DNA of 64,000 bases from Tahibacter sp042701255. Its GTDB lineage: Bacteria > Pseudomonadota > Gammaproteobacteria > Xanthomonadales > Rhodanobacteraceae. Each line of letters begins with the position of its first letter. Position 1 is the stretch's first letter. Where the stretch lies: positions 3,782,001-3,846,000 of the forward strand of contig NZ_CP170554.1 in assembly GCF_042701255.1 (NCBI RefSeq). The letters run 5' to 3'. The notes under the pieces were generated by a model, which saw nothing but the letters and a program-made list of their open reading frames with translations, searched no databases and was not told the origin of the DNA. The position numbers and the translations under genes were made by a program. This document shows positions 30,844-39,430 of the stretch, one piece after another.

Positions 30844-31410
30844 TTACGCCACACCATCGAAAGCGGGCCCAGCCAACGCACGCGCATGCTCGCGGACGTC
30901 CTCGGGCCAGGTCGCGGTGAATGTGTCGAAGCGCGCCGCGTCGTTGGCGAACAGCGCGCGCAGGGCTTCTTCGTAACCGGACTCGTCGCCGGCCATCGCG
31001 GTCATGAAGCGATGCGCCGATTCCTGGGCGCGGCGCCGGTCGCCGCCGCCCTCGCGCCGGGCCTGCTCGACGAGGCGCCGCAAGGTGACCGAGGCGCCGC
31101 CGGGCTGTTCGGCCAGCCATTCCCAATGCCGCGGCAGCAGGGTCACTTCGCGGGCGACGACGCCGAGTCGCGGCCGGCCGCGCACCGGTGGACCGGTCTC
31201 GGCCGGCTGCAGTCGCGCGACGACGTCGTCGGCGTCGCCGCGCCAGTCCACGTCGATGGGCTTGCTGGTCTCGGCGTCGAAGATCTGCGTCTCGGTGACG
31301 CGGTCGGCCAATTGTTCGCAGCTGCTGCGGACGGCGTCGGCCAGGGGTCCAGCGGCGATGCGGCGCCGGCCATGGAACACGATGCAATAGATAGGAGCGA
31401 GCGGGTGCAT
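30844..31410 (-). CDS. DUF2239 family protein
   Basis: 188 residues, cytoplasmic. Features consistent with DUF2239/COG3644: an N-terminal IYCIVFHGRRRIAAGPL strand pair, the LLPRHWEWLAEQPGGASVTLRRLVEQAR block (a YdeI/OmpD-like helix found in this family) and a helical C-terminus. Function of the family is unknown. The start codon lies 27 bp from a perfect 18-bp inverted repeat that is a likely operator. Confidence 0.8.
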   Translation of the reverse strand: MHPLAPIYCIVFHGRRRIAAGPLADAVRSSCEQLADRVTETQIFDAETSKPIDVDWRGDADDVVARLQPAETGPPVRGRPRLGVVAREVTLLPRHWEWLAEQPGGASVTLRRLVEQARREGGGDRRRAQESAHRFMTAMAGDESGYEEALRALFANDAARFDTFTATWPEDVREHARALAGPAFDGVA

Positions 31411-31436
31411 GAAGGTCTCCGGTGAAGTGGCCCGTA

Positions 31437-31481
31437 ATTTACCCGGATGATATTTGTGTCGTCAATATCATCCGGGTAAAT
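31437..31481. promoter_or_regulatory. Perfect 18-bp dyad, probable operator upstream of the DUF2239 gene
   Basis: ATTTACCCGGATGATATT (31437-31454) is inverted exactly at 31464-31481 with a nine-base spacer TGTGTCGTC. The arm is far more AT-rich than the surroundings. It sits just upstream of the DUF2239 start (minus strand) and about 100 bp before the rpmJ promoter (plus strand). Two such arms separated by nine bases fit a dimeric regulator bound at tandem half-sites; each arm itself holds the near-palindromic ATCCGGGTAA core. Confidence 0.6.
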
Positions 31482-31557
31482 AATTGCCTGCTTGGCGACG
31501 ACACCGTCTTGCGGCAGACTCGCCGCCCCGCACGGCCGGGCAATTCCCGGCGGTGCT

Positions 31558-31586
31558 TTGCAAAGCCCCCGACGGGCTGCTATTCT
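31558..31586 (+). promoter_or_regulatory. Promoter for rpmJ
   Basis: TTGCAA (31558-31563) and TATTCT (31581-31586) with a 17-bp spacer. Transcription would start near 31593, 32 bp before the rpmJ ATG. Confidence 0.55.
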
Positions 31587-31624
31587 CGCGCGTCTTTGTG
31601 CAAGCTGTTTCGAGGAGCTACCCC

Positions 31625-31750
31625 ATGAAAGTACTGAATTCGCTGAAGTCCGCGAAGCAGCGTCACCGTGACTGCAAGGTCGTGCGCCGCCGCGGCAAGG
31701 TCTTCGTGATCTGCAAGAGCAACCCGCGCTTCAAGGCGCGTCAGCGCTGA
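31625..31750 (+). CDS. rpmJ: 50S ribosomal protein L36 (41-residue, YkgO-like form)
   Basis: 41 residues: MKVLNSLKSAKQRHRDCKVV then RRRGKVFVICKSNPRFKARQR. This is the longer, YkgO-like L36 form that keeps only two of the cysteines and lacks the full CxxC...CxxxxH zinc ribbon of the 37-38-residue form. It is a component of the large ribosomal subunit. Ribosome-binding site GAGGAGCT lies upstream. It is monocistronic, with its own promoter and an unusual run of terminators behind it. Confidence 0.96.
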   Translation: MKVLNSLKSAKQRHRDCKVVRRRGKVFVICKSNPRFKARQR

Positions 31751-31776
31751 GATCACGGCAGACGCCGGAATGCACG

Positions 31777-31803
31777 AAGGGCCGCTGAAAAGCGGCCCTT
31801 TTT
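31777..31803 (+). terminator. Intrinsic terminator of rpmJ
   Basis: A 10-bp stem AAGGGCCGCT/AGCGGCCCTT closes a GAAA tetraloop and runs into a T-stretch. It begins 27 bp after the rpmJ stop codon. It is the first unit of a tandem array of similar hairpins. Confidence 0.92.
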
Positions 31804-32032
31804 GTTTGCCTCGTATTCTGCCGCTGAAAAGCGGCCCTTTTCTTGTTTGCCTCGTATTCGGCCGCTGAAAAGCGGCTCTTTTGTTTGCCTCGCGTCAGAC
31901 CGTAGAACAGCGGCCTTTTTTGTCTGCCTCATTTTCAGCAGCAGAACGGCGGTCTTTTGTCTGCCCCGTTTTGAGCCGCAGAACAGCCGCGATTTTCCTT
32001 GATCGCTGTCAGCCAAGGACAGCGATCCTTTT
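31781..32032 (+). repeat. Tandem array of about seven terminator-like hairpins (polyterminator)
   Basis: Hairpin plus T-run units recur about every 27-41 bp, starting near 31781, 31820, 31861, 31900, 31939, 31974 and 32001. The first three keep GCCGCT-GAAA-AGCGGC perfectly; the middle three are degenerate (for example CCGTAGAACAGCGG) but keep the T-run; the last is a fresh perfect stem GATCGCTGTC/GACAGCGATC followed by CTTTTG. Between hairpins runs a common spacer TTTGCCTCGTATTC or TCTGCC variants. The array separates rpmJ from the converging DUF1501 gene. Confidence 0.85.
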
Positions 32033-32136
32033 GTTGACCGTATTCGAGCTGCTGCATAGCTGTCTCCTTGCAGCTTGGCCGCCTTTCGTGCGGCACTGCC
32101 CTGCTCCCTGCCGCCACGCTCGCCGCCGCATCCGGC

Positions 32137-33354
32137 TCAACCGCGGAACAGGCCGAGCTCGCGCGGATCGCCGTATCCCGGAAACACCTGATCCAGCGCG
32201 GTCTCGCCGCGGCGCTTGCGCAGCAGTTCGCGCAGCACGGCGCGATAGTCGGTCGTGATCGCGAGATCGCCGTCGTCGAGGTCGGGCTCGCCGAGCCCGG
32301 GCCAGTCGGCGACGACCTGACCGCCGACAACGCCGCCGCCGAGCACGAACAGGCAATTGCCCTTGCCGTGATCGGTGCCGCCCGACGCATTGGGTACGAC
32401 GCGGCGGCCGAACTCGCTCATGCTGACCAGGCAGACCGTGTTCATCGCCGCACCGAGGTCCGCGCGGAATGCGGCGATCGCGCCGGCGAATTCGGCCAGC
32501 AGCGGCGCGAGCCGATTCAGCTCGTCGTCGTGATGGTCCCAGCCGCCGAGGTCGACGGTCGCGACTTCCAGCCCGACGCCGGCCTTGATCAGTTGCGCGA
32601 TCTGCTGCAGCTCGCGGCCGAACGGCGTCTCCGGGTAGACAGCTCCGTTCGCCGGCGCGTACTGGGCCGGGTCGGCGTGTTCCAGCTCGGCCATCGCGCT
32701 GAATGCAGTCTGCGCCACGGCGGCGAGGCTGCCGCCGGCGGACGCGTTCAATGTCTGCAGGGTCGCTTCCAGCGCGTCGGCACGCGGCGAGTGCGTGCGC
32801 AGCGCGAAGCCGTCGAAAGTATGGATGCCGAGCACGGGGGCCGGGCCGCTGAGCGAACGCGCGACGGCCGTGCCCAGGCCTACGCCCTGGAAATCCGACG
32901 CCGCGCCGCGCGCGCCCAGGTGCCGGTTGAGCCAGCCGCTGGCCAGGCCGGAGCCGTCGAACACCGCGCGCTCCAGCAGATCCTGGCAAGAGAAATGCGA
33001 ACGGCTGTGGGTAGGGCCGCCGGCCGCGTGGACCAGCGCGAGTTCGCCGGCCGCATACAGCGGCTGCAGCGGCGCGAGCGCCGGATGCAGTCCGAAGCGC
33101 GCCTGTCCCGCGAGCGGCAGCAGATCGGTCTCGGCGATGGACACGGTGCGGCGGCGGTCGTAATACGCCGCATCACCGGCCGGAACGACCACGTTGAGAC
33201 CGTCCATGCCGCCGCGCTGGAACACGACGACGAGCACGTCGCCCTGCGACGGCGTCGTGCCCTGCGCGAATACGCGATGCGTGCCGAGCAATGGCAGACC
33301 GGCCGTGAGGCCGGCGAGCTTGAGGAAATGGCGGCGGGATTCGTTGCGGGCCAT
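32137..33354 (-). CDS. DUF1501 family protein with Tat signal
   Basis: 405 residues. N-terminus NESRRHFLKLAGLTAGLPLLG is a twin-arginine (Tat) signal, so the folded protein is exported. The mature part carries VVVFQRGGMDGLNVVVPAGD, HAAGGPTHSRSHFSCQDLLE, TVDLGGWDHHDDE and MSEFGRRVVPNASGGTDHGKGN, which mark the DUF1501 (sulfatase/alkaline-phosphatase-like fold) family. The gene is almost always paired with a DUF1800 gene, as here (start 10 bp after the DUF1800 stop). Substrate unknown. Confidence 0.92.
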   Translation of the reverse strand: MARNESRRHFLKLAGLTAGLPLLGTHRVFAQGTTPSQGDVLVVVFQRGGMDGLNVVVPAGDAAYYDRRRTVSIAETDLLPLAGQARFGLHPALAPLQPLYAAGELALVHAAGGPTHSRSHFSCQDLLERAVFDGSGLASGWLNRHLGARGAASDFQGVGLGTAVARSLSGPAPVLGIHTFDGFALRTHSPRADALEATLQTLNASAGGSLAAVAQTAFSAMAELEHADPAQYAPANGAVYPETPFGRELQQIAQLIKAGVGLEVATVDLGGWDHHDDELNRLAPLLAEFAGAIAAFRADLGAAMNTVCLVSMSEFGRRVVPNASGGTDHGKGNCLFVLGGGVVGGQVVADWPGLGEPDLDDGDLAITTDYRAVLRELLRKRRGETALDQVFPGYGDPRELGLFRG

Positions 33355-33364
33355 GGTCCTGTCC

Positions 33365-34827
33365 TCAGCGGTACTGGTGATACGGCGACGCGAGCAGCAG
33401 CGCGCCGAGTTCGCGCGTCGTCGCATCGAGCCGCTCCGATGCCAGCGGCAGTGACGGATCGGAGCCGGCCGCGGCGTAGGCGACGAGCAGGCTGCGCGCC
33501 GGATTCGCGAGCGGCCGGTGCAGCAGTCGCGTCGCGAGCCGCTCGACCAGCGCGGCCGGCGTCGTCGCGGTGCCGCGCAATGCAGCGGCGTCGACGTGCA
33601 GCGGCGCATCGGCGCCGCGCTGGAACAGCGCCAGCGCGAAATTCCAGCGCGCGAGCAGTGCGGCAGTGTTGAGCCAATAGCCTTGCTGGTCCGGATAGCC
33701 GTTCGGCGCCGGCCAGTTCAGCGGCGTCGTCCCTGCGCCGCGAGCGCGGCGATCAGCGGGCGCAGGCCGGCCTCGCCGTCCATGACCGCGCCGCTGCTGC
33801 GCAGGCAGGCCGTCAGGTATTCGGCCGGACGGCGCAACTTACGGTCGGCGCTGTTCCTGAAATCGGCCGAATGCAACACGGCCGCGACGGTCGCGCGGAT
33901 CTCGCCGCCGCTGGCCGTGAACACCGCGGCGATGGCCTCGACCGCAGCATCCGTCGGTGCGTCCTCGACGAAACGGCACAGCAGCTTGCGCGCGAGGTGC
34001 CGCGCCGTGGACGGATGCGCGGCCAGCAGATCCAGCACGGCCTCGCCGTCTTCCTCGCCGCGGTTGGCCGGCAGACGGTGGCCGAGCACGAGCTTGGCGC
34101 CGTAGTCGTGGCGGTTGGCGAAGAAATGGTATTCGTGATTGCGCAGGCCCCAGCCGGTGAAGCAGCGCGCGATCTCCTTGACGTCATCCTCGCCGTAGCC
34201 GCCGTCGACGCCGAGCGTATGCAGTTCCAGCAGCTCGCGCGCGTAGTTCTCGTTCGGCCCGTCGACGACGTTGCTCGCATTGTCGAGGTAGACCAGCATG
34301 GCCGGGCTGCGCGCGCTGGCCCGCAGCAGATCGGCGAAACGGCCCAGCGCGTGTGCGCGGATCACGTCGCGGTCGTCGCCGGTCTTGTAGTAGCGCGCGC
34401 GTCCGTCGCTGTGGGTCACGTTGAAATGGTTCGACCAGAATTCAACGAGCACCTCGAACAGCTGGCGCCGGCTGTAGCGCTGGCGCAGCACCGTGGCGGC
34501 ACGCAGCTCGCGCAGCGGCAGTTGGCGCTGCCCCGGCTCGGCCTTCGCGTAGGTCTGCACGAGCTCGGCGTTGCTCAGGGTCAAGGTAGTGAGGCGCGCG
34601 AGCACGCCGTCGAGCGCGGTATCGTCGAGCGCGTCGGGATGCAGCTGTTCATCGACGTAGGCGGCCGCACCGATCGCGCGCAGACGCGTCAACGCCGGCT
34701 CGTCGAGGCCGAAGCTCGTGCGGTTGAGCAGATGCACGGCCGCGTCCGGCGGCGGCAGTGAGGTTCCGGCAGCCGGCGCGGCGAACAGCGCGGTCAGCAG
34801 CGAACGGCGGGCGAGCAAAGCCTGCAT
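33365..34827 (-). pseudogene. DUF1800 family protein, frame broken once near the 3' end
   Basis: Start ATG 34827 (GGAGAG upstream), signal-like N-terminus, then HLLNRTSFG, VLVEFWSNHFNVT, NENYARELLELHTLGVDGGY and EIARCFTGWG, all landmarks of DUF1800. The frame ends early at 33718 with AAQGRRR. In the next frame the conserved continuation PLNWPAPNGYPDQQGYW... LLLASPYHQYR runs to a stop at 33365. One missing base around 33727-33732 explains this, and restoring it gives 488 codons, a normal length. Sequencing error or genuine lesion cannot be separated here. Partner of the downstream DUF1501 gene. Confidence 0.85.
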
Positions 34828-35123
34828 GACGACTCTCCGGATGGATGGGGCAGCCAGGGCGCGCGAAGCCGCACAGCTCCCTTCCTGGCCGGTGCGGCCT
34901 CGCGTGCCGCGGCGCCGGACGACGCCACCGCACGGCCCGGGCCGCCGGGCTCGCCGGGCGGCGCAGCCTTGTCGCCCGGCCCCGACCTCAACGCGGGCCG
35001 CGGTCATCGGTTGACGTGGCCGGCGCATGAACCGAGCGCAGACGGCTTCATGGAAGTTGGCGCAACCTTCTGTTACAACGCGGTTTGCCGCATCTGGCCG
35101 CCTGAAAGGCCGAGGAGAACGTC

Positions 35124-35453
35124 ATGACATTCCGCCTGTTCCCGCTGCTCGCCGCCCTGGGTCTGGCCGTCTTCGCCAGCAGCGCCGGCGCCGACACCCT
35201 GCTGATGGAACGCACCCAGAAAGAAGCCGGCATGGCCATGCCCACCCGCGGCATGACCATGGCGCAGGTCGAAAGCCGCTACGGCGCGCCCTTGTCCAAG
35301 CTCGATCCGCGCGGCGGCAACAAGCCGCAGCACCCGGTGATCAACCGCTGGGAATACGACAACTTCATCGTCTATTTCGAGCGCAGCCACGTCATCGACT
35401 CGGTGGCCAAGCGCGCCGACGCGAACGAGATCGGCCCCAACTCCAGGCACTGA
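35124..35453 (+). CDS. Small secreted protein, conserved hypothetical
   Basis: 109 residues with a signal peptide (MTFRLFPLLAALGLAVFASSAGAD). The mature part contains RGMTMAQVESRYGAPLSKLDP and INRWEYDNFIVYFERSHVIDSV. The phrase GMTxAQVxxRxGxP followed by a W-x-Y-D-x-F-x-V-Y-F strand is how SmpA/OmlA-type (BamE-like) periplasmic proteins look, so a BamE-like fold is plausible though it lacks a lipobox. GGAGA lies at good spacing before the ATG. Confidence 0.78.
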   Translation: MTFRLFPLLAALGLAVFASSAGADTLLMERTQKEAGMAMPTRGMTMAQVESRYGAPLSKLDPRGGNKPQHPVINRWEYDNFIVYFERSHVIDSVAKRADANEIGPNSRH

Positions 35454-35619
35454 ACCTCGCCGCCGGCGCGCCCGCAGCGCGCCGGTGCCGCCTCCGCCAA
35501 GCCCTTGTCCGACAACGGCTTGGTCCGCGCCCCCTGCTCCGCTATGCTGCGCGATTCCGCGACGCGCCGGAGCTGGTCCCGACGCGCCGCGCATGCCCTG
35601 TTCTGAAAGGAATGCCCTG

Positions 35620-36657
35620 GTGACGTCCACTACCGCATTGCGTCTGCCCGCCGAATGGGAGACGCAGTCCGCCGTCCTGCTGGCCTGGCCCCACGCCGAT
35701 ACCGATTGGGCCGAGCGCCTGGCCGATGTCGAAACGACCTATGTCGCGCTGGTCACGGCCATCACGCGTTTCGAGACCGCCATCGTCTGCGTCGCCGACG
35801 CGGCGATACGCGAGCGCGCCGAAACCCTGCTGCGCGACGCCGGTGCCGACGCGCAGCGGCTGCAGTTCGTCGAGATCGACTACGACGACACCTGGCTGCG
35901 TGACTCGGGCCCCATCACCCTGTTCGACGGCAAGCATTTCCAGCTGACCGATTTCCGTTTCACCGGCTGGGGCGGCAAGTTCGAAGCCAGCCGCGACGAC
36001 CGCCTCGTGCAGGGCCTGATCGCGCGCGGCGTATTCGCGCCGGCGGCGCACCGGCGCATCGACTGGGCGCTGGAAGGCGGCGGCGTCGAATCCGACGGCG
36101 CCGGCACGATACTGACGACCTGGAAATGCCTGAGCCAGCGCCATCCGCAGCTCAGCCGCGCGCAGATGGACAAGGCGCTGACCGACGGCCTCGAAGCGCG
36201 CCGCATACTCTGGCTGGACCGCGGCTATCTCGAAGGCGACGACACCGACGCGCACATCGACACGCTCGCCCGCTTCGCACCGGACAACGCGATCGTCTAT
36301 CAGGACTGCGACGATCCGGACGATGTGCATTACGCCGAACTCAACGCGATGGCCGAGGAACTCGCCGCGCTGCGCACGGCCGACGGCGAACCCTACCGCC
36401 TGCACGCCCTGCCCTGGGCCAAGCCGATACTCGACGACGGCCGCCGCCTCGCCGCGTCGTATGCGAACTACCTGATCGTCAACGGCGCCGTACTGATTCC
36501 GGGCTACGACGATCCGGCCGACGCCGAAGCCGCGCGCGTCATCGGCGCCGCCCATCCGGGCCGCACCATTGTGCAGATCCCCTGCCGCCCCCTTATCTGG
36601 CAGAACGGCAGCCTCCACTGCGTGACCATGCAGCTGCCCAAAGGAGTCGTCGCATGA
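35620..36657 (+). CDS. aguA: Agmatine deiminase
   Basis: 345 residues from GTG 35620, preceded by GAAAGGA. Converts agmatine to N-carbamoylputrescine and ammonia. Guanidine-modifying fold residues are visible: the DTWLRDSGP loop, WALEGGGVESDGAGTILTT, the H-containing DTDAHIDTLARF, and the catalytic Cys in LHCVTMQLP near the end. Overlaps aguB by four bases (ATGA), so the two-step agmatine route to putrescine is translated as a unit. Confidence 0.95.
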   Translation: MTSTTALRLPAEWETQSAVLLAWPHADTDWAERLADVETTYVALVTAITRFETAIVCVADAAIRERAETLLRDAGADAQRLQFVEIDYDDTWLRDSGPITLFDGKHFQLTDFRFTGWGGKFEASRDDRLVQGLIARGVFAPAAHRRIDWALEGGGVESDGAGTILTTWKCLSQRHPQLSRAQMDKALTDGLEARRILWLDRGYLEGDDTDAHIDTLARFAPDNAIVYQDCDDPDDVHYAELNAMAEELAALRTADGEPYRLHALPWAKPILDDGRRLAASYANYLIVNGAVLIPGYDDPADAEAARVIGAAHPGRTIVQIPCRPLIWQNGSLHCVTMQLPKGVVA

Positions 36658-37541
36658 AACCGCAGACCTTGCGCGTCGCGCTGCTGCAGGAAACCGATCG
36701 CGGCAGCGTGGCCGCCAACCTCGACGCGATCGAAGCCGGTCTGCGCGAAGCGGCTGCGGCCGGCGCACAGCTCGTGCTGCTGCAGGAACTGCACAACGGA
36801 CCGTATTTCTGCCAGCACGAAAGCACGGACGAGTTCGACCGCGCCGAAGCGATTCCGGGTCCGTCGACCGAGCGCATCGGTGCGCTGGCCGAGGAATTGA
36901 AGCTCGTCGTCGTCGCCTCGCTGTTCGAGCGCCGTGCGGCCGGTCTGTACCACAACACCGCCGTCGTGTTCGACCGCTCGCGCGCGATCGCCGGCCGCTA
37001 TCGCAAGATGCACATCCCGGACGATCCGGCGTTCTACGAGAAGTTCTATTTCACGCCGGGCGACCTCGGCTTCGAGCCGGTGCAGACCTCGGTCGGCAAG
37101 CTCGGCGTGCTGGTCTGCTGGGACCAGTGGTATCCGGAAGGCGCACGCCTGATGGCGCTGGCCGGCGCGGAACTGCTGCTCTACCCGACCGCGATCGGCT
37201 GGGATCCGCAGGACGAAGCCGCCGAGAAGCAGCGGCAGCGCGAAGCCTGGATCACCGTGCAGCGCGGCCATGCGGTCGCCAACGGCATTCCGCTGCTGGC
37301 CTGCAACCGCACCGGCTTCGAAGCCGCGCCCGACGGCGGCCGCGGCATCCAGTTCTGGGGCACGAGCTTCGTCGCCGGACCGCAGGGCGAGTTCCTGGCC
37401 CAGGCCGGCAGCGATGCGCGCGAGCTGCTCGTCGTCGACATCGATCTGCAGCGCAGCGAACAGGTACGCCGCATCTGGCCGTTCCTGCGCGACCGCCGCA
37501 TCGATGCCTACGGCGACCTGCTGCGCCGCTTCCGCGACTGA
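36654..37541 (+). CDS. aguB: N-carbamoylputrescine amidohydrolase
   Basis: 295 residues, nitrilase superfamily. Hydrolyses N-carbamoylputrescine to putrescine, CO2 and ammonia. The Glu-Lys-Cys triad is in place: E45 in LLQELHNGPYFCQ, K118 in RKMHIPDDP, and C155 in VLVCWDQWYPE. Start ATG 36654 overlaps the aguA stop. Confidence 0.96.
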   Translation: MKPQTLRVALLQETDRGSVAANLDAIEAGLREAAAAGAQLVLLQELHNGPYFCQHESTDEFDRAEAIPGPSTERIGALAEELKLVVVASLFERRAAGLYHNTAVVFDRSRAIAGRYRKMHIPDDPAFYEKFYFTPGDLGFEPVQTSVGKLGVLVCWDQWYPEGARLMALAGAELLLYPTAIGWDPQDEAAEKQRQREAWITVQRGHAVANGIPLLACNRTGFEAAPDGGRGIQFWGTSFVAGPQGEFLAQAGSDARELLVVDIDLQRSEQVRRIWPFLRDRRIDAYGDLLRRFRD

Positions 37542-37690
37542 GGCCCGACGAACCGAACACCGACGGGCGGTGCGGCCTCGCCGGCCTTGCCGCTTTCACC
37601 ATCACCCGACTGACGCCGGCCGTGCAGGCGTTCGTTCCCTGGACCTCCGGCGCCAGGACCTGTTGCCGACGCGTTACGACACTCGAATCC

Positions 37691-38923
37691 ATGACGACCG
37701 AAGACCCACGCCCGGAAGATTTCGGGCCGCCCGATCCGCTGCAGGATCAGCCGATACGCCGCCTGACCCTGAACGACACCGAGTTCGTGCTGCTGGGCAC
37801 TGCGCACGTCTCGCGCGCCAGCGTCGCCGCCGTGCAGGCGCTGATCGAGCGCGAGCATTTCGACGCGGTCGCCGTGGAGCTCGACAGCAACCGCCACGCG
37901 TCGATGCGCGATCCGGAACTGTTGCGCAAAATGGATTTGTTCCAGGTCATCCGCCAGGGCAAGGCCGGCCTCGTCGCGGCCAACCTGGCCCTGTCGGCGT
38001 TCCAGCGCCGCCTCGCCGAGCAGTACGGCATCGAAGCCGGCGCCGAGCTCAAGGCCGCGTTCGAAGCGGCCGAGGCGCGCTCGATTCCGGTCTGGCTCAT
38101 CGACCGCGACATCGGCGTCACGCTCAAGCGGGCCTATCGCAGCGTCGGCTTCTGGGACCGCATGGGCATACTCAGCGGCCTCGGCGCGAGCGTGCTGTCG
38201 AGCGAGGAGATCGGCGAGCAGGACATCGAGAAGCTCAAGCGCGGCGACATGCTCGAAAGCGCGTTCTCGGAATTCGCCAAGGAATCCGAGCCGCTGTACC
38301 GCAGCCTCATCGCCGAACGCGACAGCTACATGGCCGCGCGCCTGCGCGAGGAACAGATCAAGACGCCGGCGCGGCGCGTGCTCGCGGTCGTCGGTGCCGG
38401 CCACCTGACCGGGCTGGAGCGCGAACTAAACGAACAGAAGACGCCGCCGGTCGCGCTGCGTGCGACCCTCGACACGGTGCCGCCGGGCGCGCGCTGGCCG
38501 AAGTGGCTCGCGCTGGGCATGTTCGTCGCGATCGCCGTCGCCGTCGTACTGCTGTTCCGCCGCGATGCGGCGCTCGGCACCGACGCGCTGCGCGACTGGA
38601 TCCTGCTGACCGGCGGTCTGGCCGGACTCGGCGCCCTGCTAGGCGGCGGCCATCCGCTGTCGGTACTGGCCGCGGCCATCGCCGCGCCGCTGAAACCGTT
38701 CCGCCCGGGCATACCGCCGGGCGTGGCGAGCGCCGGCGTCGAGGTCTGGCTGCGCAAGCCGCGCGTCGCCGATTTCGACAGCCTGCGCCACGACGTCAGC
38801 GTCTGGACCGGCTGGTGGAAAAATCGCATTTCGCGCACGCTGCTGGTTTTCCTGCTGACCAATTTCGGCGGCATGATCGGCGTCTGGCTCGCGGGCTTCC
38901 GCATCCTCAAGAGCCTCACGTGA
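37691..38923 (+). CDS. TraB/PrgY family membrane protein
   Basis: 410 residues. Soluble N-terminal domain with the family signatures VLLGTAHVSRAS, VAVELDSNRH, and VVGAGHLTGLE (the GTAHV and GxxHxxG metal-site motifs of Tiki/TraB proteases), then about four membrane helices from residue 265 to the end. In enterococci PrgY/TraB lowers pheromone activity, and related Tiki proteins are metalloproteases; the substrate here is unknown. It follows aguB by 149 bp with no strong link. Confidence 0.9.
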   Translation: MTTEDPRPEDFGPPDPLQDQPIRRLTLNDTEFVLLGTAHVSRASVAAVQALIEREHFDAVAVELDSNRHASMRDPELLRKMDLFQVIRQGKAGLVAANLALSAFQRRLAEQYGIEAGAELKAAFEAAEARSIPVWLIDRDIGVTLKRAYRSVGFWDRMGILSGLGASVLSSEEIGEQDIEKLKRGDMLESAFSEFAKESEPLYRSLIAERDSYMAARLREEQIKTPARRVLAVVGAGHLTGLERELNEQKTPPVALRATLDTVPPGARWPKWLALGMFVAIAVAVVLLFRRDAALGTDALRDWILLTGGLAGLGALLGGGHPLSVLAAAIAAPLKPFRPGIPPGVASAGVEVWLRKPRVADFDSLRHDVSVWTGWWKNRISRTLLVFLLTNFGGMIGVWLAGFRILKSLT

Positions 38924-39430
38924 ACGCCCTGAAGCCCGTCAGCGCAGTCGCACCGGCGAATCGATCGATGACGACATGTCTTGCGCCCCGCGCGTTCCGC
39001 CCTGCAGTGCCGCTGCCGGAAGCGTTCGCGACGACGGCGCCGCGCGCAGCGAGCCGCGCATGAAGCCGGTCGCGCGGATCGCTGCGTCGTACCGCACTGC
39101 CAAGTCGCTGCGGCACGCATGCCGTCTGCGCGCATGCGCCGCGGCTTGCGGCGCAGATGACGCTGGCGACAGGCGCAACGCGGACGATCGCGGCGCAGGC
39201 AAATTTGACGCTCTGCGTTTTCAGCCCGACCGCAGCAACCGACTCGAATCGGAGCGGCACGCTTTCCATGCCGGCACGCGCGGCTGCCGTGCAACGGCGC
39301 CGCGCAACGGCGACATTCAGAACAACTCCGTGATCCGGGACGCAGGTCCCGGCCTTCCTGCTTCGGCACGCCGCGCGGCCTCACGCGCCGCGACGGCCGC
39401 CATGACGCGTTTCACGAGGTCCGCAGCGTA
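38924..39430. other. Gene-free gap between traB-like and DUF349 genes
   Basis: 507 bp in which I see no convincing gene. An open frame exists from 38976 but its product is Arg/Ala-rich, lacks a ribosome-binding site, and shows no protein-like pattern. No tandem repeat or strong promoter noticed. Confidence 0.4.

Noticed and set aside
31753..32016. Minus-strand open frame over the polyterminator
   Set aside because: Repetitive translation that simply follows the tandem hairpins; no start signal; the hairpin plus T-run structure explains the DNA better.
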